A DNA stretch of 64,000 bases, from NCBI RefSeq assembly GCF_034702125.1, contig NC_085857.1:55360714-55424713 (forward strand). Reading direction: 5' to 3'. Below the pieces are notes generated by a model, which was given only the letters and a program-made list of their open reading frames with translations, was not told where the DNA came from and did no database searches. The position numbers and the translations under genes were made by a program. Shown here in pieces: positions 1 through 11,326 of the stretch; the stretch's first letter is position 1; each line of letters opens with the position of its first letter. This DNA comes from Engraulis encrasicolus. Lineage: Eukaryota; Chordata; Actinopteri; Clupeiformes; Engraulidae.

Positions 1-731
1 GTCTTTTCAGCCATCGATGTGCGCAGCTATTCTGGACTTTACGGTCCCATTCACTTCAATTCATTTTTTTGGCGTTTTACATATTTCGGACCGTGCGGAC
101 GCCGCTGTACTCGTGCGAGGAAAACAACAATAGTCTCGGGTGCTAAACATGGTCATGGAACGGCTTGCTTAACCAGAATGGTGTGTGTTGTGTCATTTCG
201 AAGATAATTAAAGAAAATCTTATTACAATGGGATTTCTCATAGGCATGGTTTTGCATGTCTCTTATCTCTTTTCATGTTGACTGAGCTATCACCGTTACA
301 AGTTTACAAGGTGCACAGCGCACATATGTATGCATACAAAAAGGAAGAATACATTTCACAGTGTAATTCTGCAAATAATTCACTTCAAAGTTAAGTGTTA
401 TTACATAGGCACCATGGTCATCAATATGTGTGTAAGAACAAGTGAAAAAACAAATCGGTCAGTTTGTCAAAGAGGAGATGGTAGATATGCGCAACATAGT
501 ACAAAGTATGCATCACACCATGCTTCTGAATGATATGAAGGAAAAATACTGACGGCACATAGCCTACGTCTCTTTCCTCAATAATGCACATGCCACATAT
601 CACTCAAGCAACATTATCTTCATTAGCTAATGTGGCCACAGGGGGGCGATATTGTAGGGCACGCTGAGACATTCGGATTCAATTTAACTCACTATTAGGC
701 TATATAACAAAGGTTGCATTATAGGCTAGGC

Positions 732-1052
732 CAGTGATTCCCAACCTATGGGTCGCCAAAGATCCACAGGGGGTCGCGAAGCCCTCTTGAGTTTAAGGGG
801 TTTCATTTTAATACCATATGTAGCCCATGTTGAATAAATGACAAATGCATAGAAGCAACAAAATTTAAGTGCTACATTAAACATTTATTCTGTTTTTGAA
901 CAAAGACGAATTGAGGAATAAAATGATGACTAAAATGAGTTTTCGTAGGAGACAGAGCGTATCGAGTGACTTCCTCTCATGCGGGCGCTGGGTCACCAAA
1001 CCTTACAATAGTAAAAACATGGGTCCCTGAAGAAAAAGGTTGGGAACCACTG
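732..1052. mobile_element. hAT-type MITE with perfect 8-bp target duplication
   Basis: The ends are CAGTGATTCCCAACCT and the inverse of CAGTGGTTCCCAACCT (15 of 16 matching). The direct repeat GGCTAGGC stands immediately outside both ends (724-731 and 1053-1060), the 8-bp duplication typical of hAT transposition. At 321 bp it has no coding capacity and is non-autonomous. Confidence 0.93.
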
Positions 1053-1199
1053 GGCTAGGCTACTACATATAGTCATTAATTGGCAAACAATTCATGTTGT
1101 TTCTATTGTAATGGGATTGCTACATTCAAGAAGTTTCCAATGTCTTTCATCTCCTCTGTCTTTTCCATGTTTGTAGGTTAAGAATTAACAAACAAAATC

Positions 1200-1608
1200 T
1201 TAAAGGGACAGTTTGGTCAATTTCAACATGCAGTTGTATTGCTCACGCTACCCTTGACTTGTCAGTACCTGGTGATGCCACATTTTTCGGCTCAGCCCTT
1301 TCCGAGATATGAGCAATTCTAATGGGGGCAGCGTTTGTTTACATTTTAAAAAAATAAAACATAGGCCAACTCCAAATATTTTCCCAAAAGGTACTCCTGC
1401 TTGCTAGTTGTCTGCTGATGTTTTATAACCTTTTGGATGTTTTTGGGAATAAATAAAAATGTTTTTTTTGAAATGTAAACAAAGAGCTGCCCCCATTACA
1501 ATGACCAGGATCGGCTGAAGAAAGAAAAAAAAATCTCAGGCACTGACAAGTCCAGGGTAGTGTGAGCATTACAACTGCATGTTGAAATTGACCAAACTGT
1601 CCCTTTAA
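1200..1608. mobile_element. TTAA-flanked palindromic MITE
   Basis: It begins TTAAAGGGACAGTTTGGTC and ends with the inverse, with TTAA at both ends (1200-1203 and 1605-1608). Inverted similarity continues far inward, through blocks reading CATGCAGTTGTA and the stretch around 1310-1340 against 1480-1500. TTAA duplication fits piggyBac or Kolobok families. A decayed relative lies at about 17750-18076. Confidence 0.85.
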
Positions 1609-2190
1609 CATTGTACTGCATGTTTTAGATGGGCCCATGTACAAAGTACTTCAAGTCTGTCTGTAGGGCACATCAAGGGTCTGTGAGAAAAGGGTGCTTG
1701 CGCTGCTGACAATGTGTAAATGCTTCCATTACATCCTATAGGCCTACATATGATGGCTACAAGAATTTCTGCAATGTGTTGTGTTGTTTTGAAGAAAATT
1801 GAATAAAATCTTATTATAGTGGGATGTCATTTGCATGATTGGACAGGTTTCATATCTCTTAGCATGTTCACTGCGTCATCACCATTTCATCTTACAATGT
1901 GCAGAATGATCAGAACTTTCTGTAATTCTGAAAATAAGTAACTCTGAAGTTAACAGATCATACCACATATGTAATAAGTAGGCCTAGTGCAAATTGAGAA
2001 TGATTAATTTCTCAAAGCAGACACTGTGGATGATATGTAGCATAATACACAGTATGTGTCGCTATGTGCTCCTGAAAGATATGCTGAAGACATACTGAAG
2101 GCACAAATATTTATTTTCCCAATAAGCCTTATAATGTAGGCCTATATCAGGAGTGAGGTTACATACACGTGAGTAAAAGTTGAATGCTGA

Positions 2191-2253
2191 GTGGCCTTGA
2201 ACCCACAACTTATGGTATGGACAGCATGACTTCATCCACTAAGCTACCACAGT
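2191..2253 (-). repeat. tRNA-like module (inverted partner of 2456-2515)
   Basis: Read on the minus strand, this has an A-box-like stretch (TAGCTTAGTGG) followed by a B-box-like stretch (GGTTCAAGGCC), as in pol III promoters of tRNAs and tRNA-derived SINEs. It pairs with the module at 2456-2515 as part of a larger inverted repeat. It is not a functional tRNA by eye. Confidence 0.5.
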
Positions 2254-2455
2254 TTCATAAGAAATGTTAAGACCAGAAAGATATGTCGTCGTTGTGCATT
2301 TTAACACAATAAATCATATAAAATATATTTTCCCTGCACCATTACCTCATTGTCTGAAGTATGATGAAGAAATGATTGTAGGCCTATATGATTTTTTAGT
2401 GCTGTGATAATGTGCACAACAAGAAGTTTTCTGGTCAAACAAATTCTACTGAAAC

Positions 2456-2515
2456 TGTGGTAGCTTAGTGGATGGAGTCATGCCTACCATTCCACAGGTT
2501 GTGGGTTCAAGGCCC
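2456..2515 (+). repeat. tRNA-like module with A and B boxes
   Basis: TAGCTTAGTGG lies about 35 bases before GGTTCAAGGCC, matching A and B box consensus and spacing. The flanking sequence mirrors 2152-2270. Probably the head of a tRNA-derived SINE captured in, or founding, the palindromic element. Confidence 0.5.
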
Positions 2516-3179
2516 ATCAAAGGACAATTTTTACACTCGTGTATGTTACCTCACTTCTGATAGGCCATGATTAGTCTAATTCAGTAAATAGATATTTGTG
2601 CGTACAGTATTTCTTCAGCATACAACTCATGAGCATATTTCGATGAATACTGTGTATTATGGTGCATATCTACCGTCTCCTCTTTGACAAACTGACCGAT
2701 TTGTTTTTTCACTTGTTCTTACACACATATTGATGACCATGGTGCCTATGTAATAACACTTAACTTTGAAGTGAATTATTTGCAGAATTACACTGTGAAA
2801 TGTATTCTTCCTTTTTGTATGCATACATATGTGCGCTGGGCACCTTGTAAACTTGTAACGGTGATCGCTCAGTCAACATGAAAAGAGATAAGAGACATGC
2901 AAAACCATGCCTATGAGAAATCCCATTGTAATAAGATTTTCTTTAATTATCTTCGAAATAACACAACACACACCATTCTGGTTAAGGAAGCCGTTCCATG
3001 ACCATGTTTAGCACCCGAGACAATTGTTGTTTTCCTCGCACGAGTACAGCGGCGTCCGCACGGTCCGAAATATGTAAAACGCCAAAAAAATGAATTGAAG
3101 TGAATGGGACCGTAAAGTCCAGAATAGCTGCGCACATCGATGGCTGAAAAGACACGAGTCTTAAAGAGACTACCGCTCT

Positions 3180-3558
3180 GGTCTATTAGCCTACAGTAGG
3201 CTATGCTGGCCATTAGAATTTCCCAAAGTCACCCTGAGTCCAGAAATCACACGATACATCACATCTTTACACTAAATACCACAACTGCTCAGCTCACTGC
3301 AGCAAACTCCAGCATTCTTCTCCTGCCGATGTTGTTGACAACCAAGCGAATCCCACAATGCAATGCACAGTGTCGAGCCCAGCACAACACACTTTAACCC
3401 TCGCGTTACCAGACAAAATGAAATAGGACTTTGGCATTGGAGAGCTAATAGGCCCAGGCTATTTTACTTTGGCGTGAACCTCGTCTGTGATTCCACTTGG
3501 TGTCAGTCTTACTTACTCCAACCAAATAAATGCCCACAAATTAAATGCAATATCAAAA
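3180..3558. repeat. Older paralogous copy of the gene-promoter block
   Basis: The stretch 3228-3340 resembles the upstream blocks of genes B and C (around 22235-22300 and 41115-41180: shared words around CCTGAG, AAATCACA, GACA/GATACAT and ACATCTTT). The stretch 3395-3555 resembles 44855-44965. This suggests a further zinc-finger unit once started here and ran left out of the window. It is heavily diverged. Confidence 0.45.
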
Positions 3559-3916
3559 TTAAAAGGTAGGCCTAGGCCTACACTGTGCAGGAAATGGTCA
3601 AAAAAGGTATGCTGCTCATTGACTGGGCTGCCTTGCCAAATTCAATCTTTACATGAAAGTTTAAGTAATAAACAAATGTTTTCTTGTGCCAAGTAGAGTC
3701 ATTTTTGCAGCTAAAAATGGCTATTTTTGGAAATTCAAAATGGGGGACCATGGAGAAGATCCCCATTTTCATGTATGAAAAGTGCATTTTTTTTCCAGTC
3801 ATACTGAATACTTAGAATTTGGTGGTGGTGGTATTCATGAAAACGGTAACATTAGTGAATGGGCAGCATGAATTCTGGAAATAAACAACGAAAAATCTCA
3901 CACAGTGTCCCTTTAA
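3559..3916. mobile_element. TTAA-flanked MITE, inverted relative to 62418-62769
   Basis: The right end reads CACAGTGTCCCTTTAA and the left end TTAAAAGGTA then CACTGTGCAGG, interrupted by a short GGCCTA-type insertion. The body matches the element at 62418-62769 along its length in opposite orientation, including the stretch around the CCATGG near 3750. Non-coding, probably piggyBac- or Kolobok-derived. Confidence 0.8.
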
Positions 3917-3924
3917 GGGTAGGC

Positions 3925-4105
3925 TATGTATGAGTGTACACTTTATCCATTTGATGACAGCTTTAGATCTCTATGTGTATAATGGCATTTATCATCATAA
4001 GTAAGTGTCGTATACATACATGTATGAGTCTACAAGTGTATTAGATACTAAAACTTCAACATAAAAGTAGACTGTAAATCTCATTGCGTATACTGGCAAT
4101 GAAGG
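3925..4105. repeat. Diverged relative of 45240-45470
   Basis: Shared words with 45240-45470 appear in the same order (TGTGTATA..GGCA/GCATTTATCATCA, GAGTCTA, AGATACTAAA, GGCAATGAA). The stretch 4500-4620 likewise resembles 45590-45690. With 3180-3558 this shows the left end is an old copy of the same duplication unit. Confidence 0.5.
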
Positions 4106-4111
4106 CTTTCT

Positions 4112-4432
4112 GGGCAGTCATGGGTAAGCGGTTAGGGCGTCAGACTTGTGGCCCAAAGTTTGCTGGTTCGACTCCCGACCCGTCAGGTCAGGTTGGTGGG
4201 GGGAGTAATCAACCAGTGCTCTCCCCCATCTTCCTCTACGACTAAGGTACCCTGAGCTGCTCCCTAGGGGCGCCATTGAGGGCTGCCCCATTACACAGGT
4301 TAGGCATACAAGCAATTTCGTTGCGTGCAGTGTGCAGTGCACTTGTGTGCTGTGGAGTGCTGTGTCACAATGACAGTTGGAGTTTCCCAATGGGCTTTCA
4401 CTTTCTTTCACTTCACTTTCTATTCTGTTCTA
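4112..4432 (+). mobile_element. tRNA-derived SINE
   Basis: The head has an A-box-like AAGCGGTTAGGGCGT and a B-box-like GGTTCGACTCC. It is followed by a C/T-rich body and a repeat-bearing tail (GTGCAGTGTGCAGTGCAC, then TTTCACT repeats). The layout of tRNA-like head plus unrelated body is that of a fish SINE, oriented plus. It is non-coding and dependent on a LINE for mobility. Confidence 0.8.
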
Positions 4433-5014
4433 CATGAATTTGATATTGTATTTTTTTGTCCCAAATATGTCTACATTTACATTTCAAAATTACAACAAAA
4501 GTTAGTACACTGACTAACAATACAAGTGAATACTGTTGCTATTACTGCAATGCTAACACATTTATGGAAAACTAGCAACGGCCTTCAACCTTTACCATGG
4601 CAATAACCACATTCAGAAATGAAATTCTTCCAAACAAGAATATTTATTAACTTGACTTTGGTTTGAATTAGTTATTCAAAAATCCACATAGTTTTTGCTA
4701 CTTGTCTTGTGAGAACCAATTGTTTTAAAATGACCTTTCCCATCAATTACATCAAGGCAGCAGCCAGGCAGTGGTCTAGTTGGAAGTTAGAAGCAGAAAC
4801 ACATACAGTGACACAACATTTGATCATTTTTAGAACTTCCAGACATTACACTTACAGTTGACAGGCATATTATCAAAACAATATATTTAATATACAGGTA
4901 TATATTTTATCATTCCAAATCATGTTCGTTGGTGGCTTTTTCACATCACCCACATGTCTGCAGTTTAGATTTCCATCATTAGCAAAGTAATGGCAAAACT
5001 TTGATAATCCAGAA

Positions 5015-5110
5015 CAGTGGTTCCCAAACTTTTCCAGCAGGGACCCCCTTTTGGACTCGCAAGACCCCCACCACCACCTACGATAGCCTTAGTTTAGCAA
5101 TGGATTTCTA
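5015..5110 (+). mobile_element. hAT-type terminus, partner end not found
   Basis: CAGTGGTTCCCAAACTTTTCC followed by a C-rich stretch is a typical left end of vertebrate hAT elements. No matching inverted end was seen downstream, so this is probably a truncated copy. Confidence 0.55.
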
Positions 5111-5191
5111 GCGATATTAGACAAACTATTAATTAATAATTTAGCAGTTAATGGGTAAAGAAATTCCCTAAGGCCTAGGCTAATAATGTAG

Positions 5192-5472
5192 CTAGACATC
5201 TATTCTGCCCTACAAAGCAAAAAGGCAGTAACTGCGCAGAGCTCAAAACTGAGTCAGTTGACTTTAAAATGATACTGTAATCCAGTACAGGTAGTTTTTG
5301 GGAGATTACTGACATGTGACAGTTTTGTTACTTTATATTACCACCTTCTTTTCAGATCAATCATTTTATTTAACTTTAGACTTTGATATATATGGCATTA
5401 AAGTCATAGCACTCATTTAAACAGCAATGCAGTTACTGCCTTTTTGCTTTGTAGGGCAGTATAATTGCTAGA
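5192..5472. mobile_element. MITE with perfect 31-bp core terminal inverted repeat
   Basis: The stretch beginning CTGCCCTACAAAGCAAAAAG at 5205 recurs inverted ending at 5459, with 31 bases identical. Weaker inverted similarity extends outward to CTAG at both ends. The 281-bp element is non-coding. The superfamily is not assignable because the target duplication is unclear. Confidence 0.8.
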
Positions 5473-5852
5473 CTATGGTGGGTGGGTGTTGCGAAAACAG
5501 CCTGAAGTCCAAATGGGGATCCCCACTGAAAATGTAAGGAAACCACAACCTCATTTGAGGTGACACAGAGAGCAGTTACATGGCATCTAATGGGTAAAAA
5601 GGAGATAATTACAAAGTAATTAAGTAATAACTGGTTTCCGAAAAGGCAACAGAATCTGAACACAGCCATGCATATAACTTTGGACTCAGATGTTTTAAAG
5701 GGTGCATGTGTAATTAAATTGGCAAGTGTATGTAAAACTAATATACACGTGTATATATACAATTCCTTACTTTATTTTACATGAGAGAGTATGTGGGAAT
5801 GAATAAGACTTCAGCATCTCTGGTGTTTCATGTCTCCAGTTTAGAGTTCAGC

Positions 5853-5908
5853 ATTCTATTCTATTCTATTCTATTCTATTCTATTCTATTCTATTCTATT
5901 CTATTCTA
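5853..5908. repeat. (TATTC)n microsatellite
   Basis: About eleven uninterrupted copies of the pentamer TATTC. Confidence 0.95.
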
Positions 5909-6374
5909 TGGGAGACTGTATGTGAGTGTGAGTTCTCTGTTGTGTTCTCAACTTTAAGATTCTTGGAGGTAGAACATGTCCAAAAACATCGTAGGGCTGG
6001 GGATATGGACAATCAGCTTTTAAGAAGAGAGGCCTTTTGGATTCATCATTTGGGGACTTTGGCCCCAAGAGGACTCATTGAGGACTTTGATATTAGACCT
6101 TTTTTGTAAATACATGTGCACTATGAATAGGATCCCAATACAATAATAAATGCTCTCCAACTTTTCATAGTGTTTAATTTGTAAATAGTTGTGTCTTATA
6201 CACAAAGTTGATACACAAGGTTTCACTTGAAAAAAAAATCCAAGTGTTTGTTTTTTATGTTTTGTTTTCAAAAATTGTGTAATTAATTTGGCTCTAGTCA
6301 CACCACAGGCGTACATCCGGGACCTGCAAGGGTTAAAGTTGACTCTACCCCATCAGACAGGTGTTGTAGATAAT

Positions 6375-6656
6375 GAGTGCCTCTTAATATGCGACCTTGC
6401 CTCCTCCACTCACTTCTCATCATGATGACATCACTGACAGCAGCATTATATTTCAATATCTTGCAAAAGCTCAATTGTAGAGTCTTTTTATCATTTGCAA
6501 TTGGGATGGTGAATGAAAAACAGTCCCTTAAAAGTTGTTGTGGCTAGGCTGAGAGGTGGGAAACTTTATGGTTTTCTCCACGGAGGAGGGGCCAGGAGGC
6601 GGGACGAGGAGACAAGCGCAAGTGGAGGAGGCAAGGTCCCATATTAAGACACACTC
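6375..6656. mobile_element. MITE with about 44-bp terminal inverted repeats
   Basis: The left arm (GAGTGCCTCTTAATATGCGA onward) matches the inverse of 6609-6656 over about 44 bases with a few mismatches. The core is GTGGAGGAGGCAAGGT. AAT stands outside both ends. It lies in the 3' flank of the zinc-finger A exon. Confidence 0.7.
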
Positions 6657-6839
6657 AATGTGTCAAACCCGTGTTTATCAGTGAATCTGAGGAAGACCGA
6701 GAGGTCAAAACGTCATCATGCTTGCCAGTGAATGAATACAAAGAAAATAATAACTTAAAGAAGAAAAAATTCAAAGGAGTGTGCGAACTTTTGTTTCCCA
6801 CAAAATGTTACTTTTTTTGTTCAGCACCAGGGATTGTGC

Positions 6840-6993
6840 CCAAGTAACTCTACAAGTGTGTGTTCTCTGGCGCCTTTTGAAATCTCCACTTTTTTTGAAG
6901 CCCTTTCCATGTGTACTACACTGGTAAGGCCTTTCTCAGGTGGTAATTGAGATCACAGCTTTGTCCAAAGGCCTTTCCACACATATTACAATG
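6840..6993 (-). pseudogene. Relic zinc fingers downstream of the A stop codon
   Basis: Beyond the TAA of unit A the same strand still reads finger-like protein: HCNMCGKAFGQSCDLNYHL and then a decayed GKGFKKSGDF block. The stop replaces the usual KPYQC linker-to-finger join. Unit A therefore once had at least two further C-terminal fingers. Confidence 0.75.
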
Positions 6994-8198
6994 TTATGTA
7001 TTTTCTCCAGTATGTATTCTCTGGTGCCTTGTGAGTTTACCCCTCTCTGCAAAGGCCTTTCCACATGTGCTACACTGGTAAGGCTTTTCCCCAGTATGGG
7101 TTCTCTGATGGCGAACTAGATGGGTTTGTTGCGAAAAGCTATTTCCACATGTGGTACATTGGTAAGGCTTTTCTCCTGTATGAGTTCGCTGGTGAATTCT
7201 GAGAGTAGCTCTATCCGCAAAGCCCTTTCCACATGTGCTACACTGGTAAGGTTTTTCACCTGTATGGGTTCTCTGATGGCGTTCTAGATGATTTATGTGT
7301 ATAAAGGAATTTCCACATGTTCTGCACTGGTAAGGCTTTTCCTCAGTGTGGGATCTCTGGTGACTTTTGAGATGACTATTGTTTGAAAAGGCCTTTCCAC
7401 ATGTGGTGCACTGGTAAGGCTTTTCTCCAGTATGGGTTCTCAGATGGCGGTTTAGACTTGTTTGGTGTACGAAGGCCTTTCCACATGTACTACAGGGGTA
7501 AGGTTTTGCTTCAGTGTGGATTATTTGGTGATCTTTGAGATGACTTGACTTTGCAAAGCCCTTTCCACATGTACTGCACTGGTAAGGCTTTTCCCCTGTA
7601 TGGATTCGCTGGTGAATTTTGAGAGTAGCTCTGTCTGCAAAGGCCTTTCCACATGTGATACACTGATAAGGTCTTTCCCCAGTATGGGTTCTCTGATGGC
7701 GATTTAGATGACTTTTGTCTACAAAGACCATTTCACATATGCTACACTGGTAAGGCTTTTCTCCAGTATGGGTTCGCAGATGCTTTTGGAGACCAAGTAT
7801 AACTGTAAAGGCTTTTCCACATAAGCTGCACAGGTAAGGCTTTTCTGCAGCATGAATTCTCTGGTGAATTTTGAGGGTCCATCTACATGCAAATGACTTT
7901 CTACATGTAGTACACTGACATGGCTTGAAACCATGTGCTCCAATGGCCTTTCTACTTGTCATAGAATCAAAGGGATTTTTAACAATGTGAGTATTTTGGT
8001 GTGCCATTAAATTACATTTATATTTAAACGCTGTCCAACATTTCATGCACTTGAAAGGTTTGACCCTTCTCTGATGTGCTTTGATAGGCTGCATTTCAAT
8101 AAAAGTCCTTCCATATTCAGAATAATCATACAACAGTTTTCCTCTTCTTTTCTGCAAAATGTTGCATGTTTTGTTTGATGGCATCCTTTGTAGACCCC
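6994..8198 (-). CDS. C2H2 zinc-finger protein, terminal exon (unit A), 12 fingers
   Basis: A sequence-specific DNA-binding, probably nuclear, protein. The open frame holds 12 intact C2H2 fingers joined by TGEKPYQC-type linkers. Helix positions -1/2/3/6 from N to C are: YCNA, CWTI, VLGK, DSHR, DATI, KSHD, HTSR, NSHS, HNHR, DATI, QTHR, EGKR. Fingers 5 and 10 have the same contact set. A consensus acceptor (ttacag|GGGG at 8199/8198) precedes the frame and opens it in phase 1, as in B, C and D, so translation should enter from an upstream exon rather than from the Met at 8184. No private 5' exons were found before unit B at 11947. The C-terminus is cut by a TAA followed by relic fingers. Function beyond DNA binding is unknown. 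Confidence 0.85.
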
Positions 8199-8204
8199 CT
8201 GTAA

Positions 8205-8785
8205 CGACAAGTTATACAGTTACTAGTTACTTAAACCATTGATAACACAAATTCCTCTGCTGATTATTTATTTTCAATTGTTTACCACCAGAAATGCTTT
8301 TCCACAGTGCAGTTCCCAAATATGATGGAAAATCGATTACAACTCCCAAAGCATACATAGTTTCCAAGTTCTAGAACCCCAAAATGGCAAGACTTTTCAT
8401 CACGCTTTTCACAAATTCAGTTTTCAAGCGTTAATGTAGCCACAAATAATCAAGGTATGATATTTGTAAGTACATCATATGATAGACAGGGTGATAAAGA
8501 GGGGGCATGGAGATTTGTAGGCCTGTATCTTCCTTCAAACTAAAACTAGGTGTCAAAATCTGCTCATAAATTTTGTGTGCAATTCACAGGCTTGAAAAGT
8601 AGGTGTGGCACCCACACTTTGGAGGGCTTCATCTCCACAACCGTTGGGCGTAGGATGCTAATACTTTGGATTCTTGCAATTGACATCAACAAGTACTTGT
8701 ATGTGATTTATCAGACAAATCAGTGAGGGTCAGCTGGGGATATTCTAGGGACTCGTGTGAATTGACATGGAATGACCCAGCAACA
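8205..8785. other. Intergenic or intronic stretch without recognisable gene
   Basis: No coding frame of note. The right part (about 8450-8780) ends near GACATGGAATGACCC, a word common at termini of fish DNA repeats. Nothing firmer can be said. Confidence 0.4.
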
Positions 8786-8788
8786 ATT

Positions 8789-9195
8789 TTAGTTGTTTTT
8801 TTTTTTTTTAGTTGTTAACAAATTTACAAGAACTGATGAGCAGTCTTTCACATTGCTGAGGATGATTTTTTTGCCAACTCTTCTTTGCATAACTGTTTTA
8901 AAATCAGCTACAGTGGAGGACTCCCATGCATGAACACAAATGAATGGCTGGACATTATCCATTATATTATACGAGGCAATCAACACCTCTAGTTGGTTAG
9001 ATGTTGTTCTGTGTTCCTTTCTGAACCTGGATCCACTGTCACTATGTTCTTAGAAATGTTCACCACTACATCATGCTTTCTCCATTTGTGGGTAATGGCT
9101 CTGACCATGGTTTGCAGATGCCCCAATGATTTAGAAATGGCTTTGTAACCTTTTGCAGTTTGAGACATGACAATTATTTTCATTACCTCAGCCAA
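8789..9195 (-). pseudogene. Tc1-like transposase remnant, internally deleted
   Basis: The minus strand reads an N-terminal helix-turn-helix segment (GYKAISKSLG then VRAITHKWRKHDVVVNI), typical of Tc1/mariner transposases. It passes almost directly into a C-terminal-like segment (VHAWESSTVADFKTVMQRR). The DDE catalytic core between them is absent and the frames are broken, so this is a dead fragment. Confidence 0.75.
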
Positions 9196-9632
9196 GGAGG
9201 TAATGTTTTCGGTCGCGTTGATTTGTCTGTCTGTTTGTTTGTCTGTTTGTCTATCTGTTTGTTTGTCAGCAGCATAACTGAAAAACTAATCAACATTTTT
9301 GGACGAAACTTTGTGGGTTTGTTGATAATGACCCAAGGAACAATTGATTAACAATTGATTAAATTCTGGTGGTGATGCGGATCACGAACCGGAACCAGAA
9401 CTTTTTAAAAGATTCTGTCAGCAGGATAACTCAAAAACGAATCAACTGATTTGAACGAAACTTTGTGGAGCTGTTAGTGATGACCCAAGGAACAAGTGAT
9501 TAAATTCTGGTGATCTGGATCACCAACCGGAACCAGGACTTTTCAAAAGATTCTTCACTATCTAGACGCCCTCCAGTGACCAGAAATTGAATTGCGGGGA
9601 ACAGCACTAAAACAAGGCAGAAAGACTTAGGG
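9187..9632 (+). repeat. Interspersed repeat starting CCTCAGCCAAGGAGG, split by a hAT element
   Basis: It starts CCTCAGCCAAGGAGG and carries two tandem copies of a roughly 150-bp unit (9265-9410 and 9411-9560; shared GACGAAACTTTGTGG-like and CCGGAACCAG words). It resumes after the inserted hAT at 11067 and ends near 11110 with CCTTGGCCGAGG, an imperfect inverse of the start. Class not assigned. Confidence 0.6.
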
Positions 9633-11058
9633 CATAGCAGGGGTGGCCAACAAGTCAGAGACCAAGAGCCACATTTTATAATGTGTTACAGCAAAGAGCC
9701 ACCTCGGCACACAAACATCAAGCGGGCATATAAACATGCACACACCCACCAACATGGGCATCACCCATCCTTCTCGCACCACAGACCAGCATACACAACA
9801 ACACATGGGTACGAACATCAACCATCTCTTCCTTTCACACACACACACACACACACGCACAGTGTCAGATTGATGTTACACTCCAACTTAATGGCCTGAC
9901 TACAAGACAATCCTGAATATGAGATGACCCCCCCCCTTCTTTTTTACTGCTTCAATTTTTTGGAGGAAAAGGTTTTTTCATGATAAAAATGTTGTTTGAC
10001 ATAAGGCAAGCGTACACAGGTCAAAATTCTGTTCATAAATTCTTTCACATTTCACAGCATAATTTCCCTGAGCACTCTTTATAACAGAGCACGAGTAATG
10101 CAGCACAAAAAAAATCCGCCTCTCATGCAGGGGTTAGGTGCACACAGGCACCACTTTCTTGCGCACAGATGATCATTGGATGTCTGACGACGACACCATC
10201 CAAAACTCAACAAGGCGGTTTGTCAAATCGCCGTTCATTTTCCACATTAATGTTTCAGCAGGTGCTGACAGGGGGCCAGGGGGAAAACAAAATGTTTTTT
10301 TTTTAGACTAAACTGAGCGCGGACAAGCGACAAGTCGATTGAAATTGTCTCCCACCCTCCACGCTGTCTGGCTGCGCCGCTTTGACAATGGCTGATAGAT
10401 CACGGCCGACATTCACAGCGAAAACCAGGATAGAACATTATTTTTGGCGCTATTTTGTCTATAGAAATATAATAAGACGATTTTAAACCAAAAACATAAT
10501 TTCATATTCGGGTCAATAGCCATGAACACTCCTTCTAACAGAGAGATGGCTATGCAGAACATAGATTCTCGGCGCATCTGCTCCAGACAGACGCGTCTCT
10601 CTTGAGCAGATAATCATTTGCACATTTATTACCGCCATATCCTAGCGATAGAATCTACAAATATGGACAGTACATTTTCTTGACCTTATTGACAGTTGTA
10701 TTGTCTTGAGGAGTGATGGCCAAATCTTTCAGGTTGAAACATTTTTTGCCGCTATTTTGTCTAGTCAGCGAAAGACACGGTCACTTTTTAAAGCGCTATT
10801 TTTAGACCTAGGCTTAAATCACGTCTTGTATTTGGGCCAATGCAGTAACAATTGTCACACACCAAAGTTATCATTCAGGACACATCTAGGCAAGGCCTAC
10901 TACAGTACCAAGACCACAGGGCTCTTATTTGCCATATGTTTTAATCAACTTCGTGCGCAATTCCAATGCATATTGCCTATGGGACATAAACACAAACTTG
11001 GACATGAACGCAAGAGCCGCACGACACCAGGCAAAGAGCCGCGGGTTAGCCACCTATG
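9633..11058. mobile_element. Non-autonomous hAT element, about 1.4 kb
   Basis: ACTTAGGG is repeated exactly outside both ends (9625-9632 and 11059-11066). The element starts CATAGCAGGGGTGGCCAAC and ends in the inverse of CATAGGTGGCTAACC. The longest internal frame (10706-11059) resembles no transposase. It sits inside the repeat at 9187-11110 and so is younger. Confidence 0.85.
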
Positions 11059-11326
11059 ACTTAGGGTGCAAAATGGTCAAATGTATCAAGTAGCTTCCTT
11101 GGCCGAGGTCTGCGCTATCTGAATTCTTCTAGTTATAATCTGTTCCTGAATGTTGATGGATCACAAGTCTGATGTCATGGGTTCAATATGACCTGCTACA
11201 CAGGTTCTATTCAAATGATCTCTTGATTTTAAAGGCAGTGTACAATACATAGTAGGCTATATATACAGTAGTTGGCCTATATACTTTTTCTTTAGCCTTT
11301 TTTTAAAACTCTGACTTCATTACTTT

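Larger units (their letters stand above)
1..3153. mobile_element. Long-inverted-repeat element (left end outside the window or at its edge)
   Basis: Bases 1-490 recur almost perfectly in inverted orientation at 2664-3153, and weaker similarity continues to about 565 / 2590. A third, diverged copy of the arm lies in direct orientation at about 1785-2150. Together with 2440-2950 it forms an inner, older inverted pair. The arms carry only short open frames with no recognisable protein. The space between the outer arms also holds two nested MITEs (732-1052 and 1200-1608). It may be a foldback-type DNA element or an inverted duplication; the superfamily is not known. Confidence 0.7.

Noticed and set aside
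2456..2515. Functional tRNA gene
   Set aside because: A and B boxes are present, but no full cloverleaf could be paired and the module sits in an inverted repeat; a SINE-type head fits better.
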